Positions 1-6,452 of a stretch of DNA of 8,317 nucleotides are shown here, one piece after another. Each line of letters opens with the position of its first letter. Within the stretch, counting starts at the first letter, position 1. The translations under genes were made by a program, and so were the position numbers. The notes under the pieces are model-generated. The model was not told the DNA's origin. It searched no databases and saw nothing but the letters and a program-made list of their open reading frames with translations. The DNA is from Alphaproteobacteria bacterium (GTDB lineage: Bacteria; Pseudomonadota; Alphaproteobacteria; Rs-D84): NCBI GenBank assembly GCA_017650505.1, contig JAGCET010000041.1, positions 1 through 8,317 on the forward strand, given 5' to 3'.

Positions 1-47
1 AGTATATGTTAGTAGCCGAAACAAATGAAGAATGAATCTTAACACAA

Positions 48-110
48 TATTAAAACAAACGGGCGTGTTGAATCGCGACGGAGCGTAAGCGAAGACGGAC
101 GCGCCCGTTT
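48..110 (-). terminator. Intrinsic terminator downstream of efp
   Basis: A perfect 9-bp inverted repeat has arms at 57-65 (AAACGGGCG) and 102-110 (CGCCCGTTT), and it extends by a few weaker pairs inward. The arms enclose a loop of about 36 nt that contains a small inner helix (TCGC at 73-76 with GCGA at 89-92). Read on the minus strand, the stem is followed by a T-rich tail (TTTGTTTTAATATT), and it begins 30 nt past the efp stop codon. The plus-strand side lacks a T tract beyond the stem, so it should act mainly on efp transcription. The large loop is unusual for a simple terminator. Confidence 0.7.
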
Positions 111-135
111 CACTAACCACTATCACTAACCACTA
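110..135. repeat. 13-bp tandem direct repeat after efp
   Basis: The unit TCACTAACCACTA occurs twice without mismatch, at 110-122 and 123-135. A degenerate third piece (ATTACTA) runs into the efp stop codon. The repeat sits exactly between the efp stop and its terminator. No function is evident. It could be a slippage-generated repeat that varies between strains. Confidence 0.75.
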
Positions 136-139
136 ATTA

Positions 140-709
140 CTATTTTGCGCGTTCCACGTATTCCAATGTTTCGGTATTTACGACAATCTTTTCGCCTTGT
201 TCGATAAAGACTGGAACCTGGACCCGGACGCCGTTATCCAAAATGGCCGGTTTGCCGCCACTGCCCGTTGCGGTTTGACCCTTTAACGCCGGTTCGGTTT
301 CTTCGACCATTGCAACAACGGTCTTTGGTAATGTGACAGATACCGGTTGACCTTCGACATAGTTCGTACGAACCGTCATTTCCGGTGCCAAGAATTTTAC
401 CTGTTCGCCCAATGAATCCAATGGCATTGTAAATTGTTCGTAATCATTCAGGTTCATAAAATATGCATCGGTGCCATCAGAATACAAATATTGGCATTCG
501 ACATCTTCGACCATAAGTTTTTCAACCTTGTCTTCGGCGCGCCAACGGTCGCCGCCCTTGTTCCCTGAATCTATATCGCGCAGGTCTGCCTGGACAAAGG
601 CACCGCCCTTGCCGGGTTTAACCTTGGTAATAGATGTTACGGTATAACGCCGGCCATTGTGGGAAATTACCCAACCGACCCGCATATCATTTGCTGTTAC
701 AGATGCCAT
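140..709 (-). CDS. efp: Elongation factor P (EF-P)
   Basis: EF-P binds between the ribosomal P and E sites and relieves stalling on polyproline stretches. The 189-aa product has the normal family length and three-domain layout: an N-terminal KOW-like domain (about 1-64), a central OB domain (about 66-127) and a C-terminal OB domain (about 130-187). The tip loop reads KPGKGGAF, and its exposed lysine is residue 34, the position that is beta-lysylated in enterobacterial EF-P. The C-terminus (TLEYVERAK) matches the usual EYVxR ending. The ATG at 709 has an AAAAGGA ribosome site 6 nt upstream. The gene lies 72 nt downstream of the barrel-protein gene on the same strand and is followed by a terminator. 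No lysine-modifying enzyme is visible in the window, so whether Lys34 is modified cannot be told. Confidence 0.97.
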   Translation of the reverse strand: MASVTANDMRVGWVISHNGRRYTVTSITKVKPGKGGAFVQADLRDIDSGNKGGDRWRAEDKVEKLMVEDVECQYLYSDGTDAYFMNLNDYEQFTMPLDSLGEQVKFLAPEMTVRTNYVEGQPVSVTLPKTVVAMVEETEPALKGQTATGSGGKPAILDNGVRVQVPVFIEQGEKIVVNTETLEYVERAK

Positions 710-730
710 CTTGAATCCTTTTAGTTTGGT

Positions 731-752
731 TTATAACGCGCCAATGTTATAA
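731..752. promoter_or_regulatory. Inverted repeat in the efp leader region
   Basis: TTATAAC at 731-737 and GTTATAA at 746-752 form a perfect 7-bp inverted repeat around an 8-nt centre, 22-43 nt upstream of the efp start. A third TTATAA lies at 759-764. The distal arm overlaps a weak possible minus-strand promoter: TTGCGT at 767-772, then a 15-bp spacer, then TATAAC at 746-751. It could be an operator, a small RNA hairpin, or chance in an AT-rich spacer. No T-run follows it, so it is not a convincing terminator for the upstream gene. Confidence 0.35.
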
Positions 753-781
753 AAATTCTTATAAAAACGCAAGTTTTTTCA

Positions 782-1585
782 TCAGAACCGATACATAAAC
801 CCAACCTTTATAATCGGGAAGTATTTTAGTTTATCAAGGTCTTTTTGAATTTCGTTTAATGCGGCCGTTTTGTTCGTTTCCAATCGTTCTTCGTCCGCCA
901 CAACCCACGTTGAACCATCCCATTCATGCAATCCTTCGGTTGGAACATTCATCGAAGGGTCGGCAACACGGTTGGTAAATACAACACCGACATCGGCATA
1001 AATCTTGATGCCCCAAAACAGACCGAAATCAAATCCGGTCCCGACATATGGACCGTGGTATTTCCAATTTGCCGATGCAGACGCATTCACCGGGACATCA
1101 ATGTATTTATACATTTGGTCATTTAATTCGAATTCGTTATTCGAACCATCTTTGGTTGTAATGTTTGCATTCAAATCCAAATTTCCGGCATAGTATCCAC
1201 CACTTAAACGCCAACCGCCCAAAAACCAAGTGTTCCCGAATGGATAGAAATCAACCATCGCCGCAATATGATGCGCCCGTATGTCAAGGTCTTTGATTAT
1301 TACGTCGCCGATTTCAACATCATTGTCCTTGGTCGCCTTGTCCGATGCAGAATTTATACTGGAATCTATTGGTTTCGTTGATGCAAAATCAAATCGCACA
1401 CCAATGCGTTTCCACCAAAAAGAATCAAAATCTTTATTCGCATATCCGACAAATCCATTTAATCCCGATGTTGCCGACAAACCGCCACCAAATTGAAACC
1501 CGGTCATAAAACCACCCGAATCGCCCGCCATCGCGGATGCACCAAACACAATGCCAATAAATCCCACAGATAATTTTTTTAACAT
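782..1585 (-). CDS. Outer-membrane beta-barrel protein, function unknown
   Basis: The 267-aa product starts with a clear Sec signal peptide (positive MLKK, hydrophobic core, cleavage after SAMA at about residue 20). The mature part is rich in Gly and aromatics, with alternating polar and hydrophobic segments typical of transmembrane beta-strands (for example VDFYPFGNTWFLGGWRLSGGYY). It ends in FMYRF, and a terminal Phe with aromatic or hydrophobic residues at alternate positions is the usual BAM recognition signal. A charged stretch near 225-255 probably forms a loop or periplasmic turn. I do not recognise a specific family; a general OmpA/OmpW-sized barrel is the safest description. The ATG at 1585 has AAGGGG 6 nt upstream. 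The gene is divergent from the exported-protein gene and has a candidate promoter at 1628-1656. Confidence 0.85.
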   Translation of the reverse strand: MLKKLSVGFIGIVFGASAMAGDSGGFMTGFQFGGGLSATSGLNGFVGYANKDFDSFWWKRIGVRFDFASTKPIDSSINSASDKATKDNDVEIGDVIIKDLDIRAHHIAAMVDFYPFGNTWFLGGWRLSGGYYAGNLDLNANITTKDGSNNEFELNDQMYKYIDVPVNASASANWKYHGPYVGTGFDFGLFWGIKIYADVGVVFTNRVADPSMNVPTEGLHEWDGSTWVVADEERLETNKTAALNEIQKDLDKLKYFPIIKVGFMYRF

Positions 1586-1627
1586 CCTTTTCCCCTTTTG
1601 TTAAATGCGAATTTATTCATAGTTAGA

Positions 1628-1656
1628 AATCTAAAAAAAAATGAAAAAAATATCAA
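1628..1656 (-). promoter_or_regulatory. Candidate promoter of the barrel-protein gene
   Basis: On the minus strand TTGATA (1651-1656) and TAGATT (1628-1633) are separated by exactly 17 bp. The predicted transcription start near 1621 leaves a leader of about 36 nt that includes the ribosome site. The -35 box matches sigma-70 consensus at five of six bases and the -10 box at four. The region is very AT-rich, so chance matches are possible. Confidence 0.45.
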
Positions 1657-1681
1657 CACAAAAAAGAAATGTAAATTTATG

Positions 1682-1710
1682 TTTTCAAAAGGCTCTTTTT
1701 ATGATATTAT
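1682..1710 (+). promoter_or_regulatory. Candidate promoter of the exported-protein gene
   Basis: TTTTCA (1682-1687), a 17-bp spacer and TATTAT (1705-1710) make a plausible sigma-70 promoter. The predicted transcript would begin at about 1717, essentially at the ATG at 1719, so the mRNA would be leaderless. The alternative is that the AAAAGG at 1687-1692 is a ribosome site for an ATG at 1701 and the real promoter lies further upstream. Confidence 0.35.
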
Positions 1711-1718
1711 TCTGTATT

Positions 1719-2987
1719 ATGAAGAACAAAATTTTATTTTTATCGTCGGCACTGTGCATTTGTGCAATACCGGCATTTGCATCTGATTGCGTTGGTCCGA
1801 ATTGTGACGCGCCGGATGTTCAGTATGAATTTAATGCGGAATATGTCGATACTGATACGGTTCCCAAATATATTCAAAATGAAACGATAAATGTCGATTA
1901 CGGTGCGTCGAATGTAGAACCTATGCGCAATGTAAAGTTGCTGTCGATTAAGCCGGCACCAATCGATAATCGTCCGCCGATTTGGGATGGTACAACGGGT
2001 AAGTATACCCAGAGACTGCAACCCAAGACGGTTAGTCAGAAAAACGGTATACCGATTTGGGATGATTCTATATCGGATTACAATGCCAAAGATTTTCGCG
2101 ATTGGATGTTGGAACCGTTGCCAGAAGTTTATTTCCGTTATACAGATGACGAATTGACGGGTCTGTATGAAGATACTATGAGTGATGCCGCCGATACCCG
2201 CGCAAGAATTGAAGAACTGTTGGGGGCAAATCGGCCGTGCAGTGATGCCGCACCAACGCCGGCATGTATGCCTGCGCCCGTTTGCAATGATGCGTATCCT
2301 GCGGCCGCGTGCAATGGGCAATACTCTTCAAATGGTGCGTACGGTGCATCGGGAACCGTATATGCACTGAATACCGATTATAAAAGTACGGATGGTTGCC
2401 CGTTTGAAACGGAGACAGAATGTAATATATGGCGTCGTAAACCGATTATTCGGGAAATTGTCGCACCACGCAGCCCAAAGATTCGCGATGACAAAATGAT
2501 GCAGTTTTTGTCGGATGTGAATTGTAATGGGGTGGCGGTTGGTGGAACCGCGGCATCGGCACCATTGGTTGAACGGTATAAAATGCTTATGAAGGCGGCA
2601 CGTGCATGCTGTACCGAAGGAATGGCGTATTCGCTGCGTCGCGCCGGTGCGTCGAATGGTTTGATATATAAATTTATGTCGGATGATGCGAATTTCTATA
2701 ACATTGGAAACCGCTGTTTGATGATGAGTGATGCAGAATTGGACAGTCAATATGGCGACAGTGCGACCGCATCTGTGGTTGCAGATGTGCGTAATGGTTG
2801 CCTGTGCCGTGGACGTGAATGGTTTTCGGCGATGTTGGCACCGTTTGTTGATGCATGGAACGCAAGTCCAGAGTTTAAGTCTTCGTCATTTATGTGGACG
2901 TATCGTGATGGGTTAAATCGCGAAGTGACGGTTTCTATAAATGAAGATGTCGAAAACGTTTTGAACCAATTGGCCGAATGTCCATAG
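1719..2987 (+). CDS. Exported Cys-rich protein of unknown function
   Basis: I do not recognise this family. Starting at 1719 gives 422 aa with a textbook signal peptide (MKNK, hydrophobic core, AFA before Ser22), so it should be exported to the periplasm or beyond. No lipobox is present. The mature part has 15 Cys (24, 29, 174, 183, 189, 198, 227, 235, 269, 297, 298, 333, 361, 363, 421), which implies disulfides or metal binding. Residues 86-90 and 111-115 carry a PIWD motif repeated 25 residues apart. Residues 170-235 are a low-complexity Ala/Pro/Cys/Gly/Tyr stretch. The C-terminal part (about 260-422) looks like a globular, mostly helical domain containing the ACC and CLC pairs. No transmembrane segment follows the signal. 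An in-frame ATG at 1701 has AAAAGG 8 nt upstream and would add MILFCI before the signal peptide; I prefer 1719 on protein grounds, but the choice is open. The next gene converges on it 25 bp away. Confidence 0.85.
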   Translation: MKNKILFLSSALCICAIPAFASDCVGPNCDAPDVQYEFNAEYVDTDTVPKYIQNETINVDYGASNVEPMRNVKLLSIKPAPIDNRPPIWDGTTGKYTQRLQPKTVSQKNGIPIWDDSISDYNAKDFRDWMLEPLPEVYFRYTDDELTGLYEDTMSDAADTRARIEELLGANRPCSDAAPTPACMPAPVCNDAYPAAACNGQYSSNGAYGASGTVYALNTDYKSTDGCPFETETECNIWRRKPIIREIVAPRSPKIRDDKMMQFLSDVNCNGVAVGGTAASAPLVERYKMLMKAARACCTEGMAYSLRRAGASNGLIYKFMSDDANFYNIGNRCLMMSDAELDSQYGDSATASVVADVRNGCLCRGREWFSAMLAPFVDAWNASPEFKSSSFMWTYRDGLNREVTVSINEDVENVLNQLAECP

Positions 2988-3012
2988 GTTTATGATTAGC
3001 GTTATTGACCGT

Positions 3013-3585
3013 TTACATCAACAGCATTAACAGTATGCCAAGGCCGGCGATTATTATCGCACCAATCGTCAATGGCCAAAAGAATTTGTTTACTATCGCA
3101 TTTGCGCGTTTTTGGAATCGCCAAAGCAGATAGCCGACAATTGCAAATCGCCCAGTACGGAATATCGCCGACAGTCCCAAAAACAGCACCGCCGGAAAAC
3201 CCATAAATCCCGCACACATCGCCATAAGTTTGTACGGTATCGGGGTCACCGCCGTGATAAAGATGATAAATACACCGTGGCGAATAAACAAATCTTGGGC
3301 CATTTGAAATTTTTCCATACTGGCAAAATGTTCTATTAACCATACGCCGACCGAATCGAATACCCACAGTCCGATGCAATATGCAATAATTCCGCCGACA
3401 ATCGACCCGAATGTTGCCGCCAATACAACCGGAATGACGCGTTTCTTGTTCGCAATAATTGGTGGGGTCATAAAAACTTCGGGTGGAATAAACAAAAATA
3501 CCGATTCGCACACCGTCAGTAAAAACACCGCCCACGTATAGCCCCGGGTGTTTGCACGCGATAATAAATATTCTGAAACTTTCAT
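3013..3585 (-). CDS. YqaA-like VTT-domain (DedA superfamily) membrane protein
   Basis: This 190-aa inner-membrane protein resembles the YqaA (COG1238) branch of the DedA/SNARE-associated (VTT) superfamily. It shows an early ESxxxxIPPE segment (residues 27-36), a Gly-rich GSIVGGIIAY helix (60-69), the diagnostic TPIPYK re-entrant-loop motif (114-119) and RTGRF (143-147). A hydrophobic helix closes the protein (about 171-190). Superfamily members are linked to lipid scrambling or undecaprenyl-phosphate transport and to membrane homeostasis, but the function of the YqaA branch is not settled. The ATG at 3585 has AAGGG 8 nt upstream and a good promoter at 3615-3643. The gene is divergent from rbfA, and its 3' end nearly meets that of the exported-protein gene. 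Confidence 0.88.
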   Translation of the reverse strand: MKVSEYLLSRANTRGYTWAVFLLTVCESVFLFIPPEVFMTPPIIANKKRVIPVVLAATFGSIVGGIIAYCIGLWVFDSVGVWLIEHFASMEKFQMAQDLFIRHGVFIIFITAVTPIPYKLMAMCAGFMGFPAVLFLGLSAIFRTGRFAIVGYLLWRFQKRANAIVNKFFWPLTIGAIIIAGLGILLMLLM

Positions 3586-3614
3586 TAAATTTTCCCTTGA
3601 ATTATGGTGAATAT

Positions 3615-3643
3615 ATTATACCTTTACATTAAAAAGAAAACAA
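3615..3643 (-). promoter_or_regulatory. Promoter of the YqaA-like gene
   Basis: On the minus strand TTGTTT (3638-3643), a spacer of exactly 17 bp and a perfect TATAAT (3615-3620) point to a start near 3608 and a short leader of about 23 nt carrying the AAGGG ribosome site. The elements occupy the 69-bp gap shared with rbfA, so transcription in the two directions probably interferes or is co-regulated. I could not find an equally good plus-strand promoter for rbfA here. Confidence 0.6.
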
Positions 3644-3654
3644 TGGAAAGATAA

Positions 3655-4002
3655 ATGTCGAAAAAAGTCAAAGATTCCAACAGAAATGAACGAATCGCCG
3701 CCAAAGTGCAAACTATTGTCGCGGAAATACTGCGCACCGAATATGCCGATGACCCGGTATTGGGTGCGGTGTCTTTGTCGGGTGCCGGCGGTGGAATACA
3801 GTTTGTCCGGTTGTTTTTTCATTGTCATACGAATGATATAGATACTGTCCAGCGGCGGTTGGATGTCGAAACAAAAACGATTCGATATAAAATGGGACAG
3901 CGGTTAGACCAAAAATATGTGCCACAAATTCGATTTGCCTATGATGATACACTGGAACGCGCAGAAAGAATCGATGAATTGCTGGCAAGTATTGGTGGGT
4001 AG
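3655..4002 (+). CDS. rbfA: Ribosome-binding factor A (RbfA)
   Basis: RbfA binds the immature 30S subunit and is needed for late 16S rRNA 5'-end maturation, especially in the cold. The 115-aa product is of family length. It starts with the usual [17 protein letters not shown] helix (11-27), followed by the [12 protein letters not shown] strand region (33-44). The conserved C-terminal helix-strand signature [20 protein letters not shown] (88-107) is the strongest match to the family. The KH-like domain covers nearly the whole protein. The ATG at 3655 has GGAAAG 4 nt upstream. The lepA start lies 4 nt past the stop codon, so the two are probably co-transcribed and translationally coupled. In many bacteria rbfA sits with infB and truB, which are not in this window. 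Confidence 0.93.
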   Translation: MSKKVKDSNRNERIAAKVQTIVAEILRTEYADDPVLGAVSLSGAGGGIQFVRLFFHCHTNDIDTVQRRLDVETKTIRYKMGQRLDQKYVPQIRFAYDDTLERAERIDELLASIGG

Positions 4003-4006
4003 TGAA

Positions 4007-5794
4007 ATGAAACAGAAAAACATACGAAATTTTTCTATTGTTGCACATATCGACCACGGAAAGTCGACTTTGTCGGATCGCCTAATTGAATACACGGGCG
4101 GGTTAGAATCGCGCGAAATGAAGGCGCAAGTATTGGATTCTATGGATATTGAACGCGAACGCGGAATCACGATAAAGGCCCAGACTGTGCGGTTGAACTA
4201 TCGCGCAAAAAATGGCGAAGTGTACCAATTGAATTTGATGGATACGCCCGGACATGTGGACTTTTCTTACGAGGTTTCACGTTCGTTGGCCGCGTGTGAA
4301 GGTGCACTGATTTTGGTCGATGCAACCCAAGGGGTCCAGGCGCAGACACTGGCGAATGCTTACCTTGCGTTGGATAATGATTTGGAAATGTTGCCGGTGT
4401 TGAATAAAATCGATTTGCCGTCCAGTGATGTTGATGCGACGCGTGCGCAAATCGCCGATGTTATCGGGCTGGATGCGGCGGATGCGATTGCTGTTTCGGG
4501 TAAAACCGGGGCGGGTGTGCCGGAATTATTGGAAGAAATTGTCCATAAATTGCCCGCGCCATCGGGTGATGAAAATGCGCCAACGCGTGCGTTGTTGGTG
4601 GATTCGTGGTATGATTCTTATTTGGGGGTTGTGGTGTTGGTGCGCGTCGTTGATGGGGTTTTGCATCGCGGCCAAAAAATTCATTTCTTGGCAACCGGTG
4701 CCGAATATACGGTTGAAAAGGTTGGGTATTTTACACCCAAAATGGTTGATACCGAATCGCTGATGACCGGCGAGGTTGGGTTTATCATTACCGGAATGAA
4801 GACGATTCACGATTGTCGGGTTGGTGATACTATTGCCGATGCGCGTGCAAATGTTGATGCATTGCCGGGGTTCAAACCGTCGGTGCCGGTGGTGTTTTCT
4901 TCGTTCTTTCCTGTTGTGGCGGATGATTACCCGAACCTGCGCGAAAGTGCGGAACGGTTGGCATTGAATGATGCGTCGTTTGTGTTCACAACCGAAAAGT
5001 CTTCGGCGTTGGGTTTTGGGTTGCGTTGCGGATTTTTGGGTCTGTTGCATATGGAGATTATAAGTGAACGGTTGTCGCGAGAGTTTAATTTGAATCTGAT
5101 AAATACTGTGCCAAGTGTGCTGTACAAGATTCATTTGCGTAATGGTGAAGTTTTGGATTTAGAAAATCCCGCCGATATGCCCGATGTGACGAAAATAGAA
5201 TCTATTGAAGAACCGTGGGTGCGTGCAACGATTATGATGCCCGATAAGTATATGGGTGGCATTATGCAACTTTGTTCCGAACGGCGCGGGGTCCAAGAAA
5301 ATATTTCCTATGTCGGGAACAGGGCGGTTTTGGTATATAAACTGCCGTTGGCGGAAATAGTGTTTGATTTTTACGACCGTGTGAAGTCTATATCTTCGGG
5401 TTATGCGTCGTTTGATTACGTGGTCCAGGGGTATCAGCCTTCGGATTTGGTAAAGGTTTCAATCTTGGTCAATGAAGAAAATGTTGAACCGTTGTCGTTT
5501 ATGTGTCATCGGGCCAGCGCGGAAAAACGTGGGCGTGCGATTGTTGAAAAATTGAAAGATCTGATTCCGCGGCACCAATTCAAAATACCGCTTCAGGCGG
5601 CAATCGGTGGAAAAATTATTGCGCGTGAAACAATTGCCGCATATCGCAAGGATGTGACCGCAAAATGCTATGGTGGTGATATCACGCGTAAAAGAAAACT
5701 TTTAGAGAAGCAGAAAGAGGGTAAAAAACGAATGCGGACATTCGGTAATGTTGAAATACCACAATCTGCATTCATAAACGCATTGAAAGTATAA
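4007..5794 (+). CDS. lepA: Elongation factor 4 / LepA, ribosome-associated GTPase
   Basis: LepA (EF4) is a translational GTPase resembling EF-G that acts on ribosomes in translation or 30S biogenesis. Starting at 4007 gives 595 aa, the normal length, with the classic [20 protein letters not shown] opening. All G motifs are visible: G1 AHIDHGKS (13-20), G2 RGITI (52-56), G3 DTPGH (79-83), G4 NKID (133-136) and G5 SGKTG (164-168), where most LepA have SAKTG. Domains II, III and V follow, and the LepA-specific C-terminal domain ends [20 protein letters not shown] and closes with NALKV. The frame stays open 30 codons upstream, but that stretch overlaps rbfA and shows no family similarity, so 4007 is the start. 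No strong ribosome site precedes it, which fits coupling to rbfA. Confidence 0.98.
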   Translation: MKQKNIRNFSIVAHIDHGKSTLSDRLIEYTGGLESREMKAQVLDSMDIERERGITIKAQTVRLNYRAKNGEVYQLNLMDTPGHVDFSYEVSRSLAACEGALILVDATQGVQAQTLANAYLALDNDLEMLPVLNKIDLPSSDVDATRAQIADVIGLDAADAIAVSGKTGAGVPELLEEIVHKLPAPSGDENAPTRALLVDSWYDSYLGVVVLVRVVDGVLHRGQKIHFLATGAEYTVEKVGYFTPKMVDTESLMTGEVGFIITGMKTIHDCRVGDTIADARANVDALPGFKPSVPVVFSSFFPVVADDYPNLRESAERLALNDASFVFTTEKSSALGFGLRCGFLGLLHMEIISERLSREFNLNLINTVPSVLYKIHLRNGEVLDLENPADMPDVTKIESIEEPWVRATIMMPDKYMGGIMQLCSERRGVQENISYVGNRAVLVYKLPLAEIVFDFYDRVKSISSGYASFDYVVQGYQPSDLVKVSILVNEENVEPLSFMCHRASAEKRGRAIVEKLKDLIPRHQFKIPLQAAIGGKIIARETIAAYRKDVTAKCYGGDITRKRKLLEKQKEGKKRMRTFGNVEIPQSAFINALKV

Positions 5795-5809
5795 CAAAAA
5801 GGAAACAAA

Positions 5810-6031
5810 ATGGATATTAGATATTTTTTGGATAGAAAAGTTGGTTTGGCACTTTTGCGTATGGGGCTTCGTTGGCAAGATTTACGTGATGCAGGGCTTG
5901 CTGTGCGTGCGGCACGTCATGTTGCCTGGGTGGAACCTTTTAGTGACGATGCCTGGGCCAAATTGAGACAGGCAAAGGATTGTCGTAGAGAATGTTTTCG
6001 TGAATTTCTTGGTATAGAAAAAAGCAAATAA
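5810..6031 (+). CDS. Small basic protein of unknown function (73 aa)
   Basis: I do not recognise this protein. It begins 15 nt after the lepA stop and has a good ribosome site (AAGGA, 6 nt before the ATG). It is soluble-looking, basic and Arg-rich, with probable amphipathic helices (residues 10-37 and 45-68), several Trp and two Cys (DCRREC, 57-62). There is no signal peptide or membrane segment. Its codon choice and base composition resemble its neighbours. The position suggests it is transcribed with lepA and may be the first gene of the accessory cluster running to 7983. It shows no clear similarity to the two Cys-rich proteins that follow. It could be a small regulatory or DNA/RNA-binding protein, but nothing specific supports that. 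Confidence 0.7.
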   Translation: MDIRYFLDRKVGLALLRMGLRWQDLRDAGLAVRAARHVAWVEPFSDDAWAKLRQAKDCRRECFREFLGIEKSK

Positions 6032-6041
6032 AGGCGCAAAA

Positions 6042-6050
6042 TGCTATGAT
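6042..6050 (+). promoter_or_regulatory. Candidate extended -10 promoter for the Cys-rich gene pair
   Basis: The sequence TGCTATGAT is an extended -10 element (TGN followed by TATGAT, five of six to consensus) in the 39-bp gap before the gene at 6071. No -35 box is recognisable at the expected distance, which is common for extended -10 promoters. A start near 6057 would give a leader of about 14 nt containing the AAAGGA ribosome site. It could let the downstream genes be expressed independently of lepA. Confidence 0.35.
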
Positions 6051-6070
6051 GCGATATCAAAGGATAAGAA

Positions 6071-6451
6071 ATGAAACTGTTAGAAAAATATAGTGAATTA
6101 TGTGGTAACGTTCGTGTTGCAAAGAAAAATTTAGATGCGGCGCAGGCCAAGGTGACCACGACATATAATGTATCTGATTGGAAAAATTTTGGACGTATTG
6201 AATCGTGTATAAATTGCTATGAAGGAATGGTTATGCCGTGGTTTGCACGACATACGTTTGAAAATATAAAATTTGAAAAGTGTTGTGATGAATATGATGC
6301 CAAAAGACTTTGTCAATGTGGAAATTGCAAATATGCCGAACAAAATAGGGATGCGGTTGCGGCCCGGTTAAGTTATGATGATGCGGTGCGTGCACGTCGT
6401 GCATATTTTCGTAATCTTTTGCCATGGGGCAATAAACAGCGGGGAAAATAA
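6071..6451 (+). CDS. Cys-rich protein of unknown function, paralogue A (126 aa)
   Basis: No family is recognised. The protein has eight Cys (11, 46, 49, 71, 72, 81, 83, 86) and no signal peptide, so it is probably cytoplasmic. In that setting the CxxC (46-49) and CxCxxC (81-86) clusters suggest zinc or iron-sulfur binding. An N-terminal helix rich in Lys and Ala (about 14-29) and a C-terminal Arg-rich helix (about 98-116) flank the Cys region. It shares a fixed-spacing pattern with the next protein: C72-x2-YD-x4-C81-x4-C86-x17-DA-x2-AR. Upstream of that, C46, E51, V54, F58 and F68 align with C32, E37, V40, F44 and F54 of the neighbour. The ATG at 6071 has AAAGGA 6 nt upstream. The next gene starts one base after its stop, implying co-translation. 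Confidence 0.8.
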   Translation: MKLLEKYSELCGNVRVAKKNLDAAQAKVTTTYNVSDWKNFGRIESCINCYEGMVMPWFARHTFENIKFEKCCDEYDAKRLCQCGNCKYAEQNRDAVAARLSYDDAVRARRAYFRNLLPWGNKQRGK

Positions 6452-6452
6452 T

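Noticed and set aside
57..110. The inverted repeat as the end of an insertion sequence
   Set aside because: There is no transposase, target duplication or partner copy in the window. A T-rich tail on the efp-transcribed side fits a terminator better.
1687..1700. AAAAG-GCT-CTTTT hairpin before the exported-protein gene as a terminator
   Set aside because: The 5-bp A/T-rich stem with a 3-nt loop is too weak. No gene ends upstream on that strand.
1740..2321. A 193-codon minus-strand open frame opposite the exported-protein gene
   Set aside because: It is Arg/Ile-rich shadow translation antisense to a gene with a convincing signal peptide.
3002..3535. A 177-codon minus-strand open frame overlapping the YqaA-like gene
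   Set aside because: It lies almost wholly inside the YqaA-like gene in another frame, and its translation has no coherent domain. The overlapping frame has clear VTT-family motifs, a promoter and a ribosome site.
3917..4006. A 30-codon upstream extension of lepA
   Set aside because: It overlaps rbfA and lacks LepA similarity. The family start [20 protein letters not shown] fits 4007.
4526..5134. A 202-codon minus-strand open frame inside lepA
   Set aside because: It is antisense to well-conserved LepA sequence and its translation is rich in His, Gln, Arg and Asn, typical of shadow frames. No ribosome site was noted.
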